Source: Verrucomicrobiales bacterium
GTDB lineage: Bacteria; Verrucomicrobiota; Verrucomicrobiia; Verrucomicrobiales; Akkermansiaceae
Assembly: GCA_002729295.1 (NCBI GenBank)
Contig: PBTU01000144.1
Span: 1 to 7,585 of the forward strand
Length of the DNA stretch: 7,585 nucleotides
Direction: 5' to 3'
Shown here: positions 1 to 5,638 of the stretch, piece after piece
Layout: every line of letters starts with the position of its first letter
How positions within the stretch are numbered: the first letter of the stretch is position 1
Position numbers and translations under genes: made by a program
Notes under the pieces: model-generated
Told to the model about the DNA's origin: nothing
Database searches by the model: none
The model's input: the letters and a program-made list of their open reading frames with translations, nothing else

Positions 1-511
1 AGATTAGTGCGACTTCTGTGGTGCCTCCACCGATATCAACAATCATATTACCCGAAGGGTCTTGAACGGGGAGCCCCACGCCGATTGCGGCGGCCATTGG
101 TTCCTCGATGAGGTAGACTTCGCGGGCTCCTGCCTGCTCGGCAGATTCTTTCACCGCGCGGCGTTCCACTTCGGTAATGCCCGAGGGGATGGCGATGACC
201 ACCCGCGGGTGGGCACGGCGTTTGCCGCTCACTTTTTTGATGAAGTGTCGAAGCATCGCTTCGGTCACTTCGAAATCGGCAATCACCCCGTCTTTGAGGG
301 GGCGGATCGCCACGATATTGCCGGGAGTTCGGCCGAGCATGCGCTTAGCGTCGTCACCGACAGCGAGAACTTCGTTGGTTCCGGCTTTCACAGCCACCAC
401 CGACGGTTCCCTGAGGACGATGCCCTGGTCCTTGAGGTAGACGAGGGTATTCGCTGTGCCGAGGTCGATACCGATATCGTTCGACAGCAGTCCAAAAAGT
501 CGTGCAAACAT
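1..511 (-). CDS. mreB: Rod shape-determining protein MreB, N-terminal half (cut by left window edge)
   Basis: Bacterial actin homologue. It polymerises with ATP under the inner membrane and guides the lateral cell-wall synthesis machinery, giving rod or elongated shape. The 170 residues visible are about half of the usual ~340-350. The start is ATG at 511-509, and the protein opens MFARLFGLLSNDIGIDLGTA, the standard MreB beginning. Actin-ATPase fold motifs are present: phosphate-1 loop DLGTANT (residues 16-22), the IEEPMAAAIG segment (135-144) with the glutamate expected to act in ATP hydrolysis (E137), and phosphate-2 loop DIGGGTTE (159-166). The short amphipathic-looking MFARLF start resembles the membrane-binding N-terminus of many MreBs. 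The rest of the gene lies left of the window, so a following mreC cannot be checked. It sits 159 bases downstream of parA on the same strand, far enough to have its own promoter. No Shine-Dalgarno sequence is visible before the ATG. Identification is very secure. Confidence 0.97.
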   Translation of the reverse strand, partial: MFARLFGLLSNDIGIDLGTANTLVYLKDQGIVLREPSVVAVKAGTNEVLAVGDDAKRMLGRTPGNIVAIRPLKDGVIADFEVTEAMLRHFIKKVSGKRRAHPRVVIAIPSGITEVERRAVKESAEQAGAREVYLIEEPMAAAIGVGLPVQDPSGNMIVDIGGGTTEVALI

Positions 512-530
512 TGATTAAAAGGGAAAAAAT

Positions 531-559
531 AAAATAGAGTTCACCCCGATAATTGAGAA
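531..559 (-). promoter_or_regulatory. Weak candidate promoter for mreB
   Basis: Read on the minus strand, TTCTCA (559-554), a 17-base spacer and TATTTT (536-531) each match the sigma70 consensus at four of six positions. The predicted start site would be near 524, giving a leader of roughly a dozen bases before the mreB ATG. The surrounding stretch is AT-rich. The 159-base parA-mreB gap makes an own promoter plausible, but the match is weak and such matches are common in AT-rich DNA. Confidence 0.22.
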
Positions 560-670
560 AAGTTAAGAAACCTTCCCTTCGGGAGAAACAAAGATGGAGA
601 GAGGGCCTCGAATGGTCAAGCCGCATCCTGTGTTCCTCACCTGAATAATCAATGTTCCACGGTGGGAGTG

Positions 671-1450
671 CTAAAATCCAACGGGCTCGATCGCTTTCCG
701 CGCGAGAAATTCGTCCGTAAAGCTCTCGTAGGCCCTCGCGCCGGTTCCTCTGGCGTCGTGTTCGTAGATCGTTTTTCCGTGGCTGGGAGCCTCACCGAGG
801 CGGATTGTCCGAGGAATGATGGCGCGGTAGAGCTGTTCTGGGAAATATTTCTCAACTTCGGCGACGACATCGCGGGAGAGATTGGTTCGACCGTCAAACA
901 TAGTCATGAGAATGCCCTCCAGTTGGACATTTGACCCGGAGTCGCGAATTAGCTCGATGACGTGGACGATTTTGGAGAGACCTTCGAGCCCAAACCACTC
1001 ACATTGAAGGGGAATGATGATTTCGTCGGCTGCCGCGAGGGCGGAGGTCATGAGGACGCCAAGTGAGGGCGGGGTGTCGAGTATGACGTAGTCGAAATTC
1101 CTGATTTTTGCCATATTCATCAAGATTTTGCGCAAACGACCGAGATAGTCATCCATTTGGGCCAATTCGATTTCTACCCCGGCCAAATCCATGTCGCCTG
1201 GGACGATGAAGAGGTTTTCGAGGCGGGATTGGACGATATTGTCTTCGATCATGGTTTGACCGAGAAGCGGGTAATACATGCAGGCCTCCGGGCTGGACTC
1301 CACTCCGAGTCCGCTGGTGGCATTGGCCTGTGGATCGAGATCCAGGAGGAGGACTTTTTTGCCCTTTGCGGCGAGACCGGCGGAAAAGTTAATCGCGGTG
1401 GTTGTCTTTCCAACTCCTCCTTTTTGGTTGGCAATAGCGATGATCTTCAT
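671..1450 (-). CDS. parA: ParA/Soj-family chromosome partitioning ATPase
   Basis: A 259-residue P-loop ATPase of the ParA/MinD superfamily. Such proteins bind DNA non-specifically as ATP dimers and move or position chromosome origins, usually with ParB and parS sites. Motifs seen: deviant Walker A KGGVGKTT at residues 10-17 with the signature lysine K10 and the P-loop lysine K15; Walker A' LLDLDPQAN (35-43); Walker B YVILDTPPS (121-129) with D125; the PLQCEWFGLEGL region (147-158); and the Soj-type LGEAPSHGK motif (218-226). The protein begins directly at the ATPase core, without the N-terminal helix-turn-helix of plasmid P1/F-type ParA, which points to the chromosomal Soj type. The ATG at 1450 is three residues before the first core strand, as usual. 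Upstream proC ends 66 bases away, and no Shine-Dalgarno sequence is visible. No parB follows; mreB is the next gene. The family assignment is very secure, but the exact cargo is an inference. Confidence 0.94.
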   Translation of the reverse strand: MKIIAIANQKGGVGKTTTAINFSAGLAAKGKKVLLLDLDPQANATSGLGVESSPEACMYYPLLGQTMIEDNIVQSRLENLFIVPGDMDLAGVEIELAQMDDYLGRLRKILMNMAKIRNFDYVILDTPPSLGVLMTSALAAADEIIIPLQCEWFGLEGLSKIVHVIELIRDSGSNVQLEGILMTMFDGRTNLSRDVVAEVEKYFPEQLYRAIIPRTIRLGEAPSHGKTIYEHDARGTGARAYESFTDEFLARKAIEPVGF

Positions 1451-1516
1451 GTCGGTCGGAAGGGAAGCTGAACTGGACGTTTGAACAGGGAAAGGAAAAA
1501 TAGAGTTTGGAGGGGA

Positions 1517-2326
1517 TTATTGTTGGCCGAGTTCCTTGGCCTTTAAGGTGGCGGTATGAACAGCGTCCATGACGGTGGCCCTGAATGCTCCGTCCTCTAG
1601 AGCGTGCAGGCCGGCGATGGTGGTTCCTCCCGGAGAGGTAACGCGGTCGCGGAGTTCGGCAGGATGGAGGCCGGTCTCGGCCACCATGGCGGCGGCTCCG
1701 AGAACAGTTTGGGTGGCAAGTTGAAAGGCCTGGGCACGTGGGATTCCCTCGAGAAGAGCACCATCGGCAAGTGCCTCGATAAAGGTGTAGACGAAGGCGG
1801 GGCCGCTGCCCGAGGTTCCGGTAACGGCATCGAGGAGGGATTCCTTGATCTCGCAGGCTATTCCGACTGATGAGAGGAGTTTTTCGGCGAAGTCTCCGTC
1901 TTCGGATTTCACAGAGGCGCCCAACGAATAGGCTGCAGCACCCTTGCCGATCATCGCCGGAGTATTGGGCATGATGCGAATGATGCGGGCTTTTCCCTGG
2001 ACCGAGGATTCCATGCTGGAAAGAGTGATTCCAGCGGCGATCGAGAGAACTAGGGCATTTTCTGGACCCTGGCTGGCTGCGGCGATCTTTTCGAGAACAG
2101 AGCAGACATCATAGGGTTTCACACAGAGGAGAAAGGTGTCGCAGGAGGAAATGAGTTCTTCGAGCGAGGGTGCTGCGGCGAGGTTCGCTTCTCTTTTAAT
2201 ACTCTCGATAGCGGCCGCGACCGGATCATAAACACGGATTTGTGATTCAGAGATTACTCCGTTGCGAATCGCTCCGAGGGTGAGTGCTGTTCCCATCTTG
2301 CCGCATCCAACTAATCCAATCTTCAT
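1517..2326 (-). CDS. proC: Pyrroline-5-carboxylate reductase (proline biosynthesis)
   Basis: Catalyses the last step of proline synthesis, reduction of 1-pyrroline-5-carboxylate to L-proline with NAD(P)H, in the cytoplasm. The 269-residue product has the usual family length of about 270. It starts with the Rossmann dinucleotide-binding loop GLVGCGKMG (residues 4-12), followed by LCVKP (67-71), RIMPNTPA (117-124), SGSGPAF (172-178) and the C-terminal ProC signature around VTSPGGTTIAGLHALE (229-244). I chose the ATG at 2326-2324 because the Rossmann strand begins immediately after it. The frame stays open to an ATG at 2437, but the extra 37 residues are not family-like and would overlap the divergent TPR gene. 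Upstream there is no Shine-Dalgarno sequence; instead a 6-bp hairpin abuts the ATG. It is probably the first gene of a proC-parA(-mreB) stretch, although the gaps leave co-transcription open. Confidence 0.96.
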   Translation of the reverse strand: MKIGLVGCGKMGTALTLGAIRNGVISESQIRVYDPVAAAIESIKREANLAAAPSLEELISSCDTFLLCVKPYDVCSVLEKIAAASQGPENALVLSIAAGITLSSMESSVQGKARIIRIMPNTPAMIGKGAAAYSLGASVKSEDGDFAEKLLSSVGIACEIKESLLDAVTGTSGSGPAFVYTFIEALADGALLEGIPRAQAFQLATQTVLGAAAMVAETGLHPAELRDRVTSPGGTTIAGLHALEDGAFRATVMDAVHTATLKAKELGQQ

Positions 2327-2341
2327 GGGCAAGATTTGCCC
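2327..2341. repeat. Perfect inverted repeat abutting the proC start codon
   Basis: GGGCAA-GAT-TTGCCC is a perfect 6-bp stem with a 3-base loop. On the minus strand it ends at the base immediately before the proC ATG, exactly where a Shine-Dalgarno sequence would normally lie. It could be an mRNA hairpin affecting translation initiation or part of a small operator in the proC/TPR divergent gap. Function is inferred only from position. Confidence 0.4.
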
Positions 2342-2384
2342 CAAAGGACTGCTGCTGTCGAGGGAAAGGAATTGCCAGCAACAA

Positions 2385-2401
2385 GGTTTTCTAAGAGAAC
2401 C
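2385..2401 (+). repeat. Short hairpin just before the TPR-gene start
   Basis: GGTTTTC-TAA-GAGAACC can form a 7-bp stem containing one G-T pair and a 3-base loop. It ends five bases before the ATG at 2407. Together with the inverted repeat at 2327-2341, it means that both ends of the 80-base divergent gap carry a hairpin close to a start codon. I cannot pick out a convincing sigma70 promoter for either gene in this gap. Confidence 0.25.
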
Positions 2402-2406
2402 AAGTA

Positions 2407-4080
2407 ATGATGCTGAAGCGAGTATGCGCCATCCCATTGGGAATCATCTGTCTTGCAGGTGCACAGGAGCATTTTGAGGTGAAATCGGTGGTGCATCCGG
2501 TGGTGGCGAAATTGGCTCCGCCAAAATTGGTCGGGGGATTATCCGATACCGCCTTTGCGGTTTCGACGACATCAGCCAAGGCCTCCAAACACGTTCAGCT
2601 CGGAATGGCCTATCTCAATGCCCCCTGGGATTTTGAAGCCTACCGTCATTTCTGTGCGGCGGCACAAGCCGACCCTGATTGCCTGATGGCCTATTGGGGA
2701 ATCACGATGAGTCTCGCCGGGCGGAACCATGAATTTCGTCGTCAACGTAAGGCTGCGATCGAGCGGATGGTCATTCTGCTTGAAGCTAAAAAAGGAGTTC
2801 CGCTTGAACAAGGCTATGCCTATGCCGCGGCCCGATTGATTACTGATGGCGTGCGCTCGTCGGGGGAAGCATTTCAAGCTATCGCAAGGCAATTTCCCAA
2901 CGATGTTCAATCCCGTTTGCTGGGTAATTTTCTCACGAGAGATGGTTTTGATGGTAATGGTGAGCCCCGCATTGGACAACAGAGGGCTTCGGACAGCTTA
3001 AAAAAGATGGTGGAAGAAAATCCGGACAACCTTTCCGTGATTTCCTTTTGGGTGACGAGTCAATCGGAGTCGCCATTAAAAGGCGAGAAACTGCGGGCTG
3101 ATGTGCTGCCCTATGCCCGGAAGTTGGTCGAGAAGCAGCCGGAGTCGCCGATATTCCATTTGGTGCTCACGCATGTGGAAGCGAAGTGCGGCAATGCGGC
3201 TTTGGCCCTGGCGGCATGCCAAAAGGCGATCGGTCTTTACGAGAACTACATGAAAGCCGAAGGTGTTTCCAGATACGATTGTGACGGATGGATTCGGGCG
3301 AAAATTTATCAGGCTAATCTCTATACCGTGCTGGGACACTACGAGAAATCACTCCCCGTTACTGAGGAATTGGCTTCCTTGAAAGTCGATCCCGAGCGGG
3401 TTTTTTCCCGGGGAGCGAGTCTCTTGATGTGGGAAGGCCGGACGATGGGAGCGAGGCTGACGATGGGACGTTCCTCCAGGGAGGAATGGAGTGCCGCGCA
3501 AAAGCAATTGGAAGCCTTATCCGATGAGGAGTGGCACGAGGACAAATCTTTCGCGGCTGTTTATCGAGATAATCTGGCTTTCTACTTCGGAGTGCGAAAG
3601 GCGCTTGCGGCAAATGATTTCAAAGTTGCCGAAGGTTTGTTCGGGCTCCTTATTCAGCACGCTCAGAGTTTGGAGGGTATGAAGGACGCGGTGGCGAAGA
3701 CGAGCTCTTATTCCGACTGGGTTAGGGCGAGAGATACCATGGGTGTCGCGGTTTTGGAATTACGGGGAATGTTGGCTATGCAGAACGAAGGCGCGTCCAG
3801 GCTGGGGGCGATTAATTATATTAAAGGCGCGGTTGAGCGACAGGGGAGTCCGACCAACTTGCTACCTGCCGCGATTGATTATCCCATGCAGGCCCGTCTG
3901 GGTGCTTTTTATCTGGCCCTCGGCGAACCGGGAAAGGCCGCGTTAGCTTACCGGGAGGGGCTCGATTTCAGGCCAAATCATGTGAGTGTCTTAGAGGGGT
4001 ATCGCAATGCCCTTATCAAGCTGGACCGCAAGGACACCGCAGAACAGATTCAAAAAAGAATTGAGTTAATTAAAGATTAG
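2407..4080 (+). CDS. Exported TPR-repeat protein of unknown function
   Basis: A 557-residue protein that I cannot name. The N-terminus looks like a Sec signal peptide: MMLKR, then the hydrophobic stretch VCAIPLGIICLAGA, with an A-x-A cleavage motif at AGA (17-19) before Q20. The LGIIC segment is not a good lipobox, so a periplasmic or secreted protein is more likely than a lipoprotein. The mature part looks almost entirely alpha-helical and TPR-like. Residues about 61-98 read as a TPR-like unit ending DPDCLMAYWGI (89-99), a phrase typical of a broad class of bacterial TPR proteins. Further TPR-like helix pairs lie near 235-275, 300-330 and 495-555, the last containing LGEPGKAALAYREGLDFRPN (505-524). 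No catalytic domain is evident, so a scaffold or protein-binding role is the cautious inference. ATG at 2407 and ATG at 2410 are adjacent, and either could be used. The gene is divergent from proC, and its TAG overlaps the ispH stop. The reading frame is intact. Confidence 0.85.
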   Translation: MMLKRVCAIPLGIICLAGAQEHFEVKSVVHPVVAKLAPPKLVGGLSDTAFAVSTTSAKASKHVQLGMAYLNAPWDFEAYRHFCAAAQADPDCLMAYWGITMSLAGRNHEFRRQRKAAIERMVILLEAKKGVPLEQGYAYAAARLITDGVRSSGEAFQAIARQFPNDVQSRLLGNFLTRDGFDGNGEPRIGQQRASDSLKKMVEENPDNLSVISFWVTSQSESPLKGEKLRADVLPYARKLVEKQPESPIFHLVLTHVEAKCGNAALALAACQKAIGLYENYMKAEGVSRYDCDGWIRAKIYQANLYTVLGHYEKSLPVTEELASLKVDPERVFSRGASLLMWEGRTMGARLTMGRSSREEWSAAQKQLEALSDEEWHEDKSFAAVYRDNLAFYFGVRKALAANDFKVAEGLFGLLIQHAQSLEGMKDAVAKTSSYSDWVRARDTMGVAVLELRGMLAMQNEGASRLGAINYIKGAVERQGSPTNLLPAAIDYPMQARLGAFYLALGEPGKAALAYREGLDFRPNHVSVLEGYRNALIKLDRKDTAEQIQKRIELIKD

Positions 4081-5312
4081 GCCTGCTCAATGGCTTTCCG
4101 TTCGATGCCGCGAAGCGAGAGAACTCGCACGATGGTTTCTTCGATCAAGTTAGCGGGGCATGAGGCTCCGGCGGTGATGCCAATGGTGGTGGCTTGGTCG
4201 TCAAATCCGGCGAGAATATTGTCTGATTCGATCTCCGCTTTTTCTTTGAGGTCGAAATGAACGACCGTTTCGAGAGATTCCAAGCAAGATGCTTCGCGAA
4301 TGAAATAGGTGGGAAGGTTTTCCTGTCCAATCTCGACGAGGTGTGTTGTATTCGAGGAGTTATATCCGCCGACAACGAGAAGAAGATCCATGGGCTTGGT
4401 GAGCATATCGAAGAGGGCGTCTTGTCGCTCCTGGGTTGCTCCGCAGATCGTATCAAAAACCTGAAAGTTGTCAGGTGATCCGTCGCGGTCGCTGATGGCT
4501 TTATTGACGCGATTTTGAATTTCCTCGGTCTCGCTCTTCAGCATGGTTGTCTGGTTGGCGACGCCAATTTCCTTGAGATGAATGTCGGGGTCGAAGCCTT
4601 CGGAGTGTGCCTTGGCGAAATTGTTTAAGAATTCCTGTCGATCACCACCGTTACGGATGTAATCGCAGACGTAGTCAGTTTCTTTGAGAGTGAGAACGAC
4701 GAGGTAGTGGCCATTGCCATCGTCGCCGAGAGCACGGGAGGAGGTGGCAAGAGTTTCCTCGTGATCACGCTTCCCGTGAATGAGTGAGGTGACACCAGAC
4801 TTGGCGTAAGTGCGAACGCGCCGCCAAACTTTCATGACGTCGCCGCAGGTCGTATCGATAATGTGACAGCCTTGTTCTTCGATCTTTTCGGTGAAGGAAG
4901 TAGGGGCGCCGAAAGCGGGAACGATGACGACATCATCTTCGGTGAGTTTTTCGTAGTCATCGGTGATTTCCTTCCAGGGAAGAGAGACGATGTCCATCTC
5001 GATCAACTGACGATTTACCTCGGGATTATGAATGATTTCTCCAATGAGAAAAATACGCTGATCCGGAAAAACTCGGCGGGCGGCGTAGGCCAGATCGATG
5101 GCGCGCTCCACACCGTAGCAGAAGCCAAACTGCTCCGCGAGCCGCACCGTGGTGTTGCCAATTTGCATCGAACCTCCCTGGTCACGTACTTTTTCCACAA
5201 TGGGCGAGTGGTAATGTCGCTCTACCTCGGCTTGGACCAAGGTCATGACATCAGGTCGGCGGACATTGACCCGCTTGCGTTTGGGTTTTACCGGCTTGGA
5301 AGCATCGCTCAC
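4077..5312 (-). CDS. ispH: 4-hydroxy-3-methylbut-2-enyl diphosphate reductase, long plant/cyanobacterial type
   Basis: Last enzyme of the MEP pathway. A [4Fe-4S] protein, it reduces HMBPP to IPP and DMAPP in the cytoplasm. The 411-residue length exceeds the ~315 of E. coli IspH and fits the cyanobacterial/plant form. The three cluster cysteines appear as C65 (FGFCYGVERA), C156 (DTTCGDVMKVW) and C290 (DTICGATQERQDA). Substrate-site matches include H95 in GEIIHNPEVN, H184 and E186 in HGKRDHEET, NQTTM (253-257), SSN (319-321) and S384 in AGASCP. The position of E. coli H74 is a phenylalanine (PAFGAP, F134), a hallmark I associate with the long type. The start is taken as GTG at 5312-5310; an ATG at 5246 (residue 23) would remove the basic KPKRKR-containing leader and is a real alternative. 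No Shine-Dalgarno sequence is visible. The gene converges on the TPR gene with overlapping stops and diverges from icd. Confidence 0.95.
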   Translation of the reverse strand: MSDASKPVKPKRKRVNVRRPDVMTLVQAEVERHYHSPIVEKVRDQGGSMQIGNTTVRLAEQFGFCYGVERAIDLAYAARRVFPDQRIFLIGEIIHNPEVNRQLIEMDIVSLPWKEITDDYEKLTEDDVVIVPAFGAPTSFTEKIEEQGCHIIDTTCGDVMKVWRRVRTYAKSGVTSLIHGKRDHEETLATSSRALGDDGNGHYLVVLTLKETDYVCDYIRNGGDRQEFLNNFAKAHSEGFDPDIHLKEIGVANQTTMLKSETEEIQNRVNKAISDRDGSPDNFQVFDTICGATQERQDALFDMLTKPMDLLLVVGGYNSSNTTHLVEIGQENLPTYFIREASCLESLETVVHFDLKEKAEIESDNILAGFDDQATTIGITAGASCPANLIEETIVRVLSLRGIERKAIEQA

Positions 5313-5318
5313 GGAGCT

Positions 5319-5347
5319 GATTTACTCTGATTCCGCCAGAGAGCCAA
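5319..5347 (-). promoter_or_regulatory. Weak candidate promoter for ispH
   Basis: On the minus strand, TTGGCT (5347-5342), a 17-base spacer and TAAATC (5324-5319) form a partial sigma70-like match. The -35 keeps TTG, but the -10 matches only three of six. The predicted transcription start would fall at about 5312, the first base of the proposed GTG start, which would make the message leaderless. The geometry is suggestive because icd on the other side shows a similar arrangement, but the -10 is poor. Confidence 0.25.
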
Positions 5348-5597
5348 TTGTTATTTGTCACAGTCGACCAACCTGAGATCGTAAAGTTGAGTTGTTGGAG
5401 GTGTGTCCGTTCATTGCTAGAGAGGGTGCTCGTTTGGGATGCCCAATGTGTCTCAGGGAAAACCTTTTAGTGAGTTGGGGAATGGGAAGGTGAAGTCGCT
5501 GCGTCCTCTGTCTATACCGTCTCGGAGCCTTCAAATTTGGCCTCGAAGAGGGTGTCCGACAAAAAAGTAGGAGGAAATCGGCTCTTTCTGCAATTCA

Positions 5598-5626
5598 TTG
5601 ACGGTCTGGGGGCTTTGGCGTATATG
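5598..5626 (+). promoter_or_regulatory. Sigma70-like promoter for icd
   Basis: TTGACG (5598-5603, five of six to TTGACA), an ideal 17-base spacer and TATATG (5621-5626, four of six to TATAAT) make the best promoter in the window. The expected transcription start is near 5633, about six bases before the icd ATG at 5639, so the mRNA would be almost leaderless. This fits the lack of a Shine-Dalgarno sequence before icd. It also argues against the in-frame ATG at 5624, which lies inside the -10 element. Confidence 0.6.
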
Positions 5627-5638
5627 CTCCCCGCCGCT

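Larger units (their letters stand above)
5313..5638. other. Divergent ispH-icd intergenic region (326 bases)
   Basis: This stretch lies between the ispH and icd starts. It holds the candidate ispH promoter at its left end and a good icd promoter at its right end. An inverted repeat TCGGA (5522-5526)/TCCGA (5555-5559) encloses a smaller CCTC-GAA-GAGG hairpin (5541-5551) and is followed by AAAAAA (5561-5566). The A-run, not a T-run, argues against a plus-strand terminator. An AGGAGG at 5569-5574 is not followed by a start codon at usable distance. A 43-codon frame starting at ATG 5439 and ending at 5570 (opening MPNVSQGKPF) shows no recognisable domain and is probably chance. The icd frame itself stays open upstream to 5474. 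I see no known riboswitch or RNA gene. Confidence 0.6.

Noticed and set aside
62..514. 150-codon plus-strand frame opposite mreB
   Set aside because: It is the antisense shadow of a clear mreB reading frame and has no recognisable family.
574..584. TCCC-TTC-GGGA hairpin between parA and mreB as a parA terminator
   Set aside because: Only a 4-bp stem with no clean T-run after it in the minus direction.
2327..2437. Longer proC reading from an ATG at 2437 adding 37 residues
   Set aside because: The extra residues are not like any ProC, the Rossmann motif begins right after the ATG at 2326, and the extension would overlap the divergent TPR gene.
5349..5362. TGTGACAAATAACAA (minus strand) as a CRP-type site
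   Set aside because: Only the left half TGTGA fits; the right half does not match TCACA.
5522..5566. Inverted repeat followed by an A-run in the ispH-icd gap, as a terminator
   Set aside because: The 5-bp outer stem is weak, and the run is A not T on the plus strand. On the minus strand the T-run precedes the stem, and there is no gene upstream for it to terminate.
5439..5570. Small 43-codon frame in the ispH-icd gap
   Set aside because: No recognisable domain, no ribosome binding site, and a length expected by chance in non-coding DNA.
5474..5638. In-frame N-terminal extension of isocitrate dehydrogenase, including ATG 5624 and GTG 5552
   Set aside because: Homologues start at the MSxxPxIIYT position (5639), and the extension overlaps the likely promoter.
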